This document shows, one piece after another, positions 33,001 to 45,600 of a stretch of 64,000 nucleotides of DNA (the stretch's first letter is position 1; every line of letters begins with the position of its first letter). The translations under genes were made by a program, and so were the position numbers. The DNA lies in NCBI GenBank assembly GCA_030704615.1, contig CM060731.1:54110221-54174220 (forward strand), written 5' to 3'. This DNA comes from Takakia lepidozioides. Lineage: Eukaryota; Streptophyta; Takakiopsida; Takakiales; Takakiaceae. Below the pieces are notes generated by a model. The model made no database searches. It was given only the letters and a program-made list of their open reading frames with translations, and had not been told where the DNA came from.

Positions 33001-36000
33001 GTCATTCTGAACAATACCCTCGTGGACATGTATGCAAAAGGCAGGAGCATTGAAAATGCAAAGGGAGTGTTCGACAAAATGGCTGAACGAAATGTGGTAT
33101 CCTGGAGTGCTATGATTGCAGGATATGCGCAGCATGGGTTTGGGGTGGAGGCTTTGGAGACCTATGAGCAAATGATCCGGGAAGGGGTGAAGCCCAACCA
33201 CATCACATTTGTTTGTGTTTGCAGTGCGTGTGCGAGCCTGGCAGTCCTTGAAAAGGGCAAAGAGGTCCATGGTGACATGATCAAAGCTGGAATTGTACCA
33301 GATGTCATTCTGAACACTGCCCTTGTGGACATGTATGTCAAATGTGGCAGCATCGAGGATGCAAAGGGAGTGTTTGACAATATGGCTTATCGAGATGTGG
33401 TGTCGTGGAACATAATGATCACAGGATATGTGCAGCATGAGTGTGGGATGGAGGCTTTGGAGACCTATGAGCAAATGATGTTGGAAGGGGTAAAGCCGGA
33501 CCAGGTCACGTTTGTATGTGTTTGCAATGCCTGTGCAAGCCTGGCAATGCTGGAAAAGGGCAAAGAGGTCCATGGTGACATCATCAAAGCTGGAATTGTA
33601 CCAGATGTCACTCTGAACAATAAGCTGGTGGACATGTATGCAAAAGGTGGGAGCATCGGAGATGCAATCGGAGTGTTCAACAATATGGTGGAACGGGATG
33701 TGGTGTCGTGGAACACGATGATTGCAGGATATGCACAGCATGGGTGGGGGATGGAGGCTTTGGAGACCTATGAGCAAATGATGCAGGAAGGGGTGAAACC
33801 GGACCACATCACATTTGTTTGCGTTTGCAGTGTGTGTGCAAGCTTGGCTGCCCTGGAAAAGGGCAAAGAGGTCCGTGGTGACATGATCAAAGCTGGAATT
33901 GTTCCAGATGTCATTCTGAACACTGCCCTTGTGGACATGTATGCCAAATGTGGCAGTATTAAGAGTGCAAAGGGAGTGTTTGACACTATGGCAGAACGAG
34001 ATGTGGTGACGTGGAACGCGATGATCGCAGGATATGCACAGCATAGGTGTGGGATGGAGGCCTTGGAGACCTATGAGCAAATGATGTGGGAAGGGGTGAA
34101 GCCAGACCGGGTCACGTTCATTTGCATTTGCAATGTGTGTACGAGCCTTGCAGCACTGGAAAAGAGCAAAGAGGTCCATGGTGACATGATGAAAGCTGGA
34201 ATTGTACCAGATGTCATTCTGAACACTGCTCTCGTGGACATGTATGCCAAATGCGGGAGCATTGAAGATGCAAAGGGAGTGTTCAACAATATGTCGAAAC
34301 GTAATGTGATGTCATGGAACGCTATGATTGCAGGATATGCGCAGCATGGGTGCAGGATGGAGGTTTTGAAGACCTATGAGCAGATGATGCGAGAAGGGGT
34401 GAAACCAGACCAGGTCACTTTTGTTTGTGTTTGCAAAGTGTGTGCAAGCTTGGCAGCCCTGGAAACAGGCAAAGAGATCCATGGTGACATCATCCAAGCT
34501 GGAATCGTTCCAGATGTCATTCTGAACACTTCTCTTGTGGACATGTATGCCAAATGCGGGAGCATCGAGGATGCAAAGGGAGTGTTCGACTATATGGCTG
34601 AACGAGATGTGGTGTCCTGGAATGGAATGATTGCAGGATATGCCCAGCATGGGTGTGGGATGGAGGCTTTGGAGATCTATGAGCAAATGATGCAGGAAGG
34701 GGTGAAGCCGGACAGGGTAACATTTGTTTGCATTTGCAATGCGTGTGCAAGCCTGGGAGCACTGGAAAAGAGCAAAGAGGTCCATGGTGACATGATCAAA
34801 GCTGGGATTATACCAGATGTCATTCTGAACAATGCCCTCGTGGACATGTATGCGAAAGGCGGAAGTATTGAAGATGCAAGGGGAGTGTTTGACAAGATGG
34901 CTGAACGAAATGTGGTGTCCTGGAGTGCTATGATTGCAGGATATGCGCAGCATGGGCGTGGGATGGAGGCTTTGGAAACCTATGAGCAAATGATGCGGGA
35001 AGGGGTGAAGCCCAACCACATCACATTTGTTTGCGTTTGCAATGCGTGTGCGAACCTGGCAGCACTGGAAAAGAGCAAAGAGGTCCATGGTGACATGATC
35101 AAAGCTGGAATTATACCAGATGTCATTCTGAACACTGCCCTCGTGGACATGTATGCCAAATGCGGCAGCATCGAGGATGCAAAGGGAGTATTTGACAATA
35201 TGGCAGAACGAGATGTGGTGTCATGGAACACGATGATTGCAGGATATGCCCAGCATGGTTGTGATATGGAGGCCCTGCAACTATTGGAAAAAATGCAAAA
35301 GGAAGGCTTGAAGCTGGACAGTATCACTTTTATATGTGTTCTCTCTGCATGTAGCCATGCTGGCCTAGTGGATGAAGGCAGACATTACTTCGACTCTCTG
35401 AGTCAAGATCATGACATCACTCCAGCAGTGGAGCACTATGGCTGCATGGTGGACCTTCTTGGCCGTGCGGGGCGATTGGATGAGGCAGAGGACTTCATTA
35501 ACAAAATGCCAATGAAACCAAATGCTGCAGTGTGGAGGGCCTTGCTTGGTGCCTGCAAAATTCATTGCAATGTGGAGATGGCTGAACGTGCGGCAACATC
35601 TATTCTCAAGTGGGATGAACAGGACGCCACAACTTATGTGTTGCTATCAAACATCTATGCCGCAGCTAGCAGGTGGGACGATACTGCAAAGGTGAGAAAA
35701 TTGATGGAGGTCAGAGGGGTTAGAAAGCAGCCAGGCCACTGCTGCATTGAGGTCGGCGACAGGGTGCACACCTTCGTTGTGGATGACAAATTGCATCCTA
35801 AAATTGAGGAAATCCTTGCTAAGCTGAGAAGATTATCTGGGCAGATGAAGGAGGCAGGTTATGTGCCTGACACACGTTTTGTACTGCATGATGTGGACAA
35901 GGAGCAAAAGGAATGCTCTCTTGGCCACCACAGTGAGAAGTTGGCTATTGCTTTTGGGCTGATCAGCACGGCCCCTGGGACGACTCTCCGAATCATCAAG

Positions 36001-36138
36001 AATCTTCGGGTGTGTGGTGACTGCCACACCGCCACCAAGTTCATCTCAAAGATTGTTGGGCGAGCAATTGTTGTACGGGATGCTAACCGCTTTCACCACT
36101 TCGAAGATGGCGTTTGTTCTTGTGGGGATTACTGGTGA
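30085..36138 (+). CDS. three-PDF-motif PPR-DYW protein E (seven exons)
   Basis: Proposed exons: 30085-30205, 30390-30469, 30738-30942, 31155-31234, 31405-31537, 31678-31772, 32002-36138. All junctions are GT-AG and all phases fit (4851 nt, 1616 aa). After an Arg-rich, targeting-like start, three PDF motifs follow. Each is split by an intron between the WWD(N/C)... half and the (P/S)PDF/PDY/PNY-HK half (RWQEFFRDPSQWWD, SPDYRHK...NPPWVKEAL; WHEFLNDSSQWWDNR, SPNYRHK; LWKEYFLDPSPWWDNR, GPDFKHK). The last exon carries nine 101-residue P-L-S triplets, a P2-L2-S2 unit, E/E+ and a complete DYW deaminase ([23 protein letters not shown]). Role inferred: organelle RNA editing factor. Exon 1 is the least certain; ATG 29848 in the same frame is an alternative. 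The large exon has no ATG before the one at TMTTASEK, so splicing from upstream exons is the better model. Confidence 0.8.
32488..35214 (+). repeat. nine exact 303-bp tandem units encoding P-L-S PPR triplets
   Basis: Starting at the first codon of the P motif (LITWN at 32488), the pattern returns every 303 bp; the ninth unit ends at 35214 and the final P motif starts at 35215. Each unit encodes P (35) + L (35) + S (31) = 101 residues. Unit consensus pieces: VVSW(N/S)AMIAGYAQHG, TFVCVCNACASL, GIVPDVILN and LVDMYAKCGSIEDAKGVF. There are no indels between units. Confidence 0.95.
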
Positions 36139-37789
36139 GACACTGTTTTTCTGGAAAGGTGCGAGTACCTTAGTCATTCATTGATCTGTGTAGCTAGTTA
36201 GTTCATCCACCATTTCCTGAGAATGCTCTCTCTAGCCAGCAGCTCGAGCATCTTTTCACACAAGATCTGCATCTTGCACATTGGAACACCCCTATCACCA
36301 CTCTCTGGTGTTTACAGTCATCTGCAGGCTTTTACCAGGCGAGAGCAACCACCCTCCCACTGAAACCTTTTTGAGCTCATGATTGCACTGCTGCACTTTG
36401 TGAGCACTGTTGTGTACCCTAAACTGTTTTTCCCAGTGTTAACTGCGACTACATTCCCTTTGGCTTGCGCGAGTGATGATTGCTGAGTTTTCTTGTAGGC
36501 GGGTGGTCATTGCCTCTCAGGCTCAGCATGAGAGTGATCCTCTCCCTCCAGGAGACTTCACTTCTTTGAAATGAGGACTGTTCATTGAAATCAGGACATC
36601 ATGCATCGTTGGCTTTATTGTGGCTTTTGGTATAAGTTTTAGTGCTTTAATTTAAACATCTACTGATTGTCGTGGATTTCTTAGCCTCCTCTTATCAATA
36701 TTTAGAGGCTAACAGGAAATCTGCTTATCCACTGCAATCGAAAGAGTTAAAGCACTGAAAGCTCAGCATCCCAAATGGGTGTGAAGAAAGGCTTAGAAAA
36801 GGTGATGGGCTCTGGAACCATTTGGAAGAGGGTTGTGGGAGACAGCTGGACTAGTAGTCGGTTTCTCAGTTGGGCTTTGGATACTTCAGACATTAGCCAA
36901 ATTGGGTTTTCATTTTTACCCATGTGACATCTTTGAAAAACTGAAGCACCAGGAGGCTTGTTGGGCTCTCGTTGGAGAATCCATGTGTAAAAATGGAAGC
37001 CAATTTGAAGAAAGTGCGAAATTTTGATGGGGCTTCAACCATCTAGTTGCGGACGTACTACCGACAAATGAAAACAATAAAACATGACATTTTCAGCTGG
37101 ATTGCTTTAACCAACTCTACCCTCCCGCCTTCCTTTTGTATAGGCTGCAGTGAAGAAGAAACAGAGTTCTTATAAACCATGGTCCACTGTTGAGAAAGTT
37201 CCAACAGGGTTGAGAATGATTATTGTTCAGAAGCAGTGCCCGTATATGCACACTGTTGGCACTTCCAATCAAACCCTCTAGGAATCTATTGCGGCAGAAA
37301 TATGTCCACAATCAAAATTGAGCACAATGGACTTCATGAGGAATTGACCAACCACTGGAATTCGGCTCTCCTCAATTTCTCATGAGCGAGCAGATATACT
37401 TACATGCCATGCACCAAACCAGCAAGGCTCCTCTGAGCTGCATCAAATGCGATCCTTTGCACTGCCATGGTTTAGTACAGCCCAGCTTGGCAAGCGAAAT
37501 GCAAGCAATACCTGCTGCATTAATGGGGTAAGACCTGCCTGATATTAGGACTGCAAATTGGTCATTGCACCTCAAGTCTAGGTCAATGTGCAATACTTGG
37601 TGGCAACAGCTTTCACTAGCTACAAGACCATCAAGTGGTTGCTATATTCTCGCTTGTCGCAGCCAGGTAGTTGATTTGCTCACTGTTCAGCAGTTCCGAA
37701 GAAAGTCTTTCCTTCTCAAGGCCTTCTTTGCTCCTCTTAGCCACACTGCATTGACCACTCTGGTACTGAGAGATACCACAGAGAAATAT
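36139..37789. other. convergent intergenic region between gene E and RpoT
   Basis: Gene E ends at 36138 and the RpoT stop is at 37790 on the other strand. The first part (36201-36225) shares GTTCATCCACCATT with the 3' flank of the other PPR copies, so it is probably 3' UTR of gene E. I see no other gene. Confidence 0.4.
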
Positions 37790-39583
37790 CTAGTTGAAAA
37801 AGTAAGGGGCATGAAGCACCTCTCTCAAGTCAAGGTCACCGCGATCGGGAACTGCTGGGAATATCATTTGGGGAAACTGTTCTTGAAAACCCTTTAGTAA
37901 CTGCACACCCGACACCACAGCTTTGGTAAGTTCCAATTTCAATTATGTAAGGCAGTTGCACAGCAAAAGAAGAGGATAAGGATGAGTCAAAGGGCCTGTT
38001 GGAGCACACAAAAGCACCATGATAAAGAGAGAGGAAGAAGAAAGGAAGAGAGGCCTTGGCAGGTGAGAAGCCTGCACTGTATCTGGAAACCATGCCTTTG
38101 GCCTCTTTTGTTGTCTTTGTTGCCTACTTCCTTAAAAACGTTTTTTGGCTTTGCTGACATGTTCAGAAAAGAGTTTTGTATTTGGAGGGAGAGAAAGAGA
38201 AATCCACCACCACCTCTGAAGGAAGGAAGGATCTCACAAGTAACGCGACCATAGAAAGCCTGAAGAGCTTCTGGGATCATGGAAGTACAAACAGAGCACA
38301 AACACATCACGACGAGGATAAATAGGTAATAGAATACTCATCTGCAACCAGCATCAATAAGAGCCACTTCCCCTAGCGGGTACTTAAAAAAATTATTCAA
38401 CTGATGAATGCAAAGTATGTAAAAGTACACATGATGGAGCATCGCCAACTCTCAGGAAAGCACTCACATTTTCAAGGATGGGTAGGCTGTAAAGGTCCAC
38501 AAAGTTCTTTCGGAGCAAGAAGTTCATTTCCTCCACATCCCCAGCATGTGTCCAATATGAGTCGTGCACCCCTGAAATAAAATCCAGCACAAGAATACAG
38601 ATGTTACACAGCTATATGCTTTCCTCTACATTGGCTAGAGTTTGGATGAATTTATCACCTGCACCTGCTCTAACAAGCCTTCCCAAAGTTATTGCAGCTT
38701 GCGGTTGAGCCTTCATTGGTTCACATTCATGATCTCCCCTGAAAATGTACGTTATTCACATCTCAGATCCAATGAAAGATTGTGTGCATCAAAGAGGGTG
38801 TGGTAAAGAAACGAAAAGGGTGATGAACAACAGATTGATACATGTTGGGCTCCACTGATTGAACATGTTGGACGAGACTGCTTCTGGCTTATGAACAACA
38901 TCTGTATTTACACTCTGATTACTGACATACTGAGTTGAGAGCCACAGTAGGCCCTGCACCTTGGTACATTCCTGTGGCTAACCAGTTACGATATGTCCAA
39001 CAAGGAGAATGAAACAGAAGATGGCCCGGAACATTAGTGTTCTGGGTCAGCCCTTCCCTGCTCGGTGACCAGGTTTTGGACATATTTGAACAACTTGGGT
39101 TTGGCAATGAGGAAAACATAGGCAATGGCAATGGGAATGTGGACCAGACAGACTTTCAGTCAATGACACATCAAGGCTGCTAGAAAGACTTTCACAGAAG
39201 GCCTGAAATATACCAGCAAATGAAAACCCTGCATTTTTGCAAGCAAGAGCGGTCATCATCATATGTGTGCTATCAAGTGAATGAACAAAATTGGGGGGGA
39301 AGGCACTACGCTGCCTTGCGGCCAACACCTGCAAATACCATCACCAGTGTTACCAGACCACAAGTCATCTAGGAAAACTGAAGCTGAAATTGATTATTTA
39401 ACAGAGGAAAATACTGTGTGGGGAGAGGGAGGAGATTTTTTCTCAAGACAAGACTAGATCAGGCAATTGGAAGTGGCTCTGCATGCTTGGCCAAAAGGAA
39501 GACGTTTCCTTACATCCACGTGCGTGTGCGTGTGTGTGTGTGTGAGAGAGAGATGTACTCATAAGACGTTGTTTGCCGTAGCC

Positions 39584-39639
<56 letters not shown>

Positions 39640-42600
39640 CGGTCGGCTGGGGTCCAAGTTCCTCAATGCCAAGACCTGCAATGATGTTTTCACCTGCACA
39701 GGTTCATTGCAATCCCCTTATATATGTAAGGATGATTAATAGATACAAATATTTCTCTGTAAACAAGTCCATAACCTATTGATGGAAAGATTTGTAGATG
39801 TGACTCAGGCGTGGCCTCCACATCGTATCTTAAATGACCGTGACCAATGCTGACGCATAGCTAGTGAAAAAGGAAGAAACAAAACTGTGGCTGCCTACCA
39901 GATGTCTGCTTGGCTTTCGATATGGCTGAACCACTGGAAGACCCAATGGGGTCGTCCATTTCACAGTCTCCCCACCTGAAGCGATAATCTGTATGACGAA
40001 ATCACAAACAATTTATCAACTGTCTTGATTCAAAGTCTACAGTCTCTGAACTCTGTTGGAAACATCCATGCTGAGCAGAATTAAGAGGGATGAAGAAAAA
40101 GGAAGGGATGCTGAGGGCATGAACCCAACAGCATGGCTCCATTCAGGCTGGCCTACAGGTAATTTTGTCTTTAATAGTTTTCAAGACTCAAGACCTTCAA
40201 ATAGGGAAGGGTTCCACCTTAGCACAATCTCCCAGCCAGCTCATGATGCAACGTGCCTCTTTGAACATTGCACTCAATGCCTCCAGTGTTACCTTCACAT
40301 TCAAACCACCAGTCATCTGTCCATTTTCAAACAATCCCCAAACCCAAAGTGTTCCTTGGGCTAATAAATTGACCTGGTCCTAAGCTTGTGGTATGACACA
40401 CACTAGAAAGCTACCAGAAGAAATACTGCATGAGGGTCTTTGTAAGCATTTCTCAGCATGCTCTCAAGAACCAATACCTCACAGAACACAAAAGAAATTA
40501 GCAAGGCAAAGATGTGTAAGGTGTGACTACCTTGGCAGCATAACAAGCTGCACGGTACATGTCTAATTGGTTAGTTATGGTGCCCCTCTCCTTCAATCTA
40601 GTTAAGATTTGCATGCGAGCGCCCACATATGTTACTCCATACACTGATGTCATGACTGTCTGCTTCACAAGTTTTCGATCAATCTGCACATGGCGCATAA
40701 TTTGGTGGATGTTGGGAATTCAAAAGCCCTAAGAGGCACAATGCTGATCTTCTTCATATTTGTCCAAACTCCTACGATTGGATTCCGCCAGACTTGCACC
40801 TATGGTATTAGCGTCATCATGGAGACACAACATTATCACATCAACAGGTCATAACTGCATGCTGATTGTACCTTGTAGTCAGCAAGTTGTCAGGATCTTG
40901 AAAACTGATATACCTGCCCAAGCAGAAGCCTGGCATTAGCCGCATTTCGATTCGTCGAAGGGTCTTTGAGTGCATCCTTCTCCATTACTTTTCGCACCCT
41001 GTTTGACCGGCTGTGGATCATTAGCTACAAAACTGCCACTCTCTGAGTCATCTCATGCAAGCAATCAGCAAGCCATGTCTGTCCACACTTTGATGCATAC
41101 GTAACTAACACTTTCCTCCCTGCGGATATTATGAGGTTCTCTGTCACAATCTACTGTTTCCATCAGTGCTCTGAGATTCCATGGACATCATTTCCTTCTT
41201 CTGTATTTTTCCTTTCCCTCTCTCTGCTTATGGCCAAGTTGTGCAGCAGGCCTGCTTCGACATGGTGTTTGCAAGCATTGGGTCTCATATACCCTGGTGA
41301 CCTAACATTCTACAACCCACTCCAGCAGGCTTCATATCCTGCAGGCAGCATTCATCTGTAGCCAACATTCACAGGGAATGGTCAATTACCGCATCTCCTC
41401 TCTTTCTCCCTCTCAAGTGATTTGTTGTTGTTCTATGTCCTGACTTCATGACGTTACTTCATTCTCTCCCCCTTTGAGCAGATAATGTTAACAACAGCCT
41501 TGGCATGCCAAAAGACAACTGGAAACGTAAGTCTCTCCTGTCTTTTAGTGATGCAATGATTTCTTTTCTCTCTCTCTGGTGTCCTGTTGCTGTATATTTC
41601 TTGTTCTTTCAGGGACTCAAGGACTACCTTGAGGACCTTGCCATACCAGGCGCTCCACTTTAAGGGTGGGCGTCAAAGACCACAAGGTACTACAAGGATG
41701 ATCCGCTGAGTGATTCATATTCCCTCCCAAGCTCATTCCAAACCCCACCACCTCCCCCTCCCTCCCTTCGATTTATTCAGGAACTGACTGCTATGGGCAC
41801 ATACATAGCCTGCTAATGTATCTTTTCCATTTTGATTGAGAGAACTTGTCCTGTATATTTTCACAAAGTCTTTAGTATATGCAGTTGTGAATCGCAACAG
41901 GCTTATACCTGGCAGCAATACCCGAGTACACATCTGCGGGCCGGTCTCCTGCAATCAGGTTAACTGACTCAGCTCCAACCTGGATGGCATACATACTGCA
42001 CTGGTCAGATTGTGGCCTCCTACCGGACTCTTGTTACTTCATATCGTCCAGGAGTGGGGGAGGGACTGAACAAGAAAGGCAGCAGAGAAGAACATAAAAG
42101 CTGTCCTTTCTGCCAAATGAAGCATCTTATGGGGTTCATATGAGCATCTACAAGAAAATTAGAACTTCTAGTTAGTTGAATACAGTGATACCATTGAAAA
42201 GAATGAAGCTGAACTACCACATGGGATGTGCCCGCAGAGAACCATCTGACTTAACGGGCAGAAACAGGCAGCATAGAGATCAAGAGGCCCTAGTAAGGTT
42301 GCTCACTCGATCTCGCCCCAAAGCTGCATAATGCTGCAAGCCATTGCAGGAACCATCCTGTTTAAAATGAAGAGGCAATGCCCGGCTAGTCATGCTCATA
42401 TAATATGTTAACATTCTTAATTGTCCAGAATAGCATCAACATACGTAAAATACCAGAATCCAGACCCGTACTTATTCAACTGGACCTCTGCGAATACCAC
42501 CCACCTGAAGAAGGATCAGGCACATCAGACAACATCCTACATAGAAACAAATCATTAGAAGTTGCATTGATACCCTCAGTGCTATCACATAACTTGACTA

Positions 42601-45600
42601 GAAACTGAAAGTCAACTTCACCTTCCACGCTATGCTGGCAAGTATAAGATTTTAATGGAGTCTGCCTTCCAGGTTATCAGGCCACGCACTGCAGATATCT
42701 TACACTGTCCATGAAAGTAGTCTCATTGGACATGGTACACAGGGAACATGATCGCTATAAATCCAATCTCAGTCAACCATGAAAAGAAAATGTAATGGAT
42801 TGAAGCGATATAAAAAGTTTGCGATCGAGATGTCATGTGTGGAAGTTGCAATATTATAATTACCTGGTGCACTGGTAAATAAGATATAAAAGTTTCAGGG
42901 TTGCCTGACGCAATTGCATCTTGTAACTCCCTACATGTCGCCAAGCATTGGAAAGGGTCCTCAGCCTCCAGCCACCACCGCTGCCCGTCCAAGGGTCTTT
43001 CAACAGAATCAAAAATGCTGTCCATGTGGCTGTCCACATGGGCTATGCGACCCTCAAAAGAAAGTTTCCCCACTGTCCCACCATACAGGTTTGCCAGGTG
43101 TATCTTCAACCAGCGCAGCCCATTGGGACCCAGTGGCCGGCCTTCAGAAAACAGAAGGATACCGCGACACACGTCAGACCCCAAGTGGTTGAGATGGGGG
43201 TGCATTGGATATGCCCGCCCCCGAAAATCTAGATTGTGAGGATAATAGAAGGCTGCTTCGTCCCGTAACCTTCTCGCCACCTGCACTCACAGTTTCCAGT
43301 ATAAAATGAGAAAACTACCTGGTTCGGAGAACACTTCCTTTCCTTGATCCATGGACATAATACTCCAACATTGTATCATGAGACCAGCGCGATTCCTAGT
43401 AATGAAAGCCCTAATGAAGCCAGGGTGTTTCAATTTCAAAGGTTGAACAAACTAGTGACATTTTGTAAAAGTCCAACAAATTGCATGTCCACCCAAAGAG
43501 TCATGGAGAACAACACCTATCTCCATGATGCCCACAATTGTTAACAGACAGACTTGAGCCAGAATCATTTCGTGGACCTTGGGCTGACATAAACTTCAGC
43601 TCACATAACATGCCAACAAAAGCCTATCATATAGAACAAAAAACACCCTATGGTGTTAATATACATTAGATAACACTGTGGCATCAGGAATCATAGGGGA
43701 AATGGCCAAAAACTATACCTCAAGCTTCAGTTCCATGTCACAGCGTAGGGAGTGGCGCTCACTGTTTGTGCGCTTCGCTATGGCGTTGTCCCTTCTCCAG
43801 CTCTTCAATTCATCCTCACTCTCTGTCTGGGGTTTTTCTGGCAGCGGAACCTGTAATTAAAACACAACCAGAACACCATGCATCTCAGCTAAGCATTTTC
43901 TATCTTACATCCCCGCACCAGGTTTGAGCGGAACAGAAAATACCTTTGTCAGGGGCTGAAACCGGTAGTATGACTTACATTGAAACAAACAATGATCCGA
44001 GTTTTCCAGATATCCTCTAGAAATCCCTTCACACAAACATCAATCTGCTGTATGTGATTTGCCCAATAACTAGACCCCAAAAGGACCTGGGCTTTTGGCT
44101 CAGCCTCGAGATTTTCGAAGTTGGTAAACAGAGGTACAGGAACAATTCCCTGGATGGATAGAGCGTGTCTCTCTGGTGAGAGTACGCAGGACAAAGCATC
44201 AGAAAGTGGATATTGTCTTCAGGTTGCCCACACAACTGGCAGTTGCAATCCCCCTTTCCTCTCTGAGTCTGTTTGCTGTTCAAAACTAGGCTTCCTGCCC
44301 TGAGTTTATAATTCAGTCTAGTGCTGAGAGTGGGTAGAGCCTTGAGGTCATCCATGATGGCCTCACCCATGTCACAGACTGGAAACAAGTTCAGGAAGTT
44401 TTCTGCCTAACTTCATTTAAGCAGTCTGAGCGAATCTGTGAAGAAACAGACACAATCACATCAAGAGCTTTGCCATATGTTGCAGTCTTTCTTCAGACTG
44501 AACCAAAGTATATCAATGTGAGACCCTAGAAAACTCTGAACTTACATTTGAGAGGTAAGCAAAGATAGTCACATCCAAGGGTATAAAGAGCATAAGGAGA
44601 TTAAGTATGAACACGGGAAGACTCAGCCAAGACATACTTTTAGCATTCAAATCATAAGCCATAAAAAATACAAAAATAGAGACACTAACTAACGTAAGTG
44701 GGCTGAAAAAGCTCCCCAATTAAAGACTTAAGAAGTCTGTTCTGATCATTCTTCAGACTGAACCAAAGTAGCACATTGAAAAATCATTTAGGCCACTTAA
44801 TGAATGAACTTACAAGAGAGATGAAGGGTCCCAGTGCTTAGAAAATCAACAATGTAGTCACAATGGAACACTCACATCCATTGCATCAACCAGGTCTGCC
44901 AAGCGTCCACCCTCTTTCCAAATTTCCTCCACCACGTCCAGGACACCTCTATTGATTTTCCACCCTGTCTCACCCAAAGTATCAAGTGCCTGCATAACTC
45001 CAATGTGGCATCCCAGACTCATTGCCGATTGTAACAGATGTTTTGAATTGTATATAAGTCAGTCTAAAACGATTTGCTCCTACTTGCTGCTGGCAACTCT
45101 AGAGTTGCACGTGTCAATCCTTCTCGAAAACAGAGGGTGGTAAGCAAAATTTCTGAGGTGTTTCCAATCCAAAAATGCTCAGCAAAAATTGTCTGCTATA
45201 TGATATTGGGAGGGGTAAGAGTAGAGGTTGAATAGAGCAAACTTTACCTACCTAGAGACTTTGGCCATTGTATTCCTGACATGACAGAGCATGCATACCT
45301 TTGCAACCTTCTTCATGTTTTTCCGAGGGGTGTTGTTGATGGTCTCACGTTGCTCTCGGGCCCCATGTGTCCGCATGATGGAGGACGTCAGATACAAATA
45401 ACCCCCGTCGCTGAACCTACCAATTCAGAGTCACAAAGTCAACATAACCCTGCAACTCATGATAAGTCCAAAACACTCAGATAAAGATCAAACATGATAT
45501 GGAAAAGCCATGCAAAAGCGTACAGGTCAAACTAGTACTGTACACATGCCATCACTGCCCATATTGACTTCCGTCTCCTTAACAGCTCCCTAGAAATCCC

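Noticed and set aside
32401-34179. 592-codon open frame on the minus strand
   Set aside because: It is the antisense of the 303-bp PPR array; because the period is a multiple of three and stop-free in one unit, it stays open in all units. Its 303-bp-spaced shorter relatives have the same origin.
38170-38310. Last RpoT exon (a frame with [22 protein letters not shown] looked loosely similar)
   Set aside because: A far better exon with [19 protein letters not shown] and correct phase lies at 37790-37900.
43949-44194. Extra RpoT exon in intron 8
   Set aside because: The phase of exons 8 and 9 is already compatible and protein order is continuous; the frame belongs to a LINE fragment.
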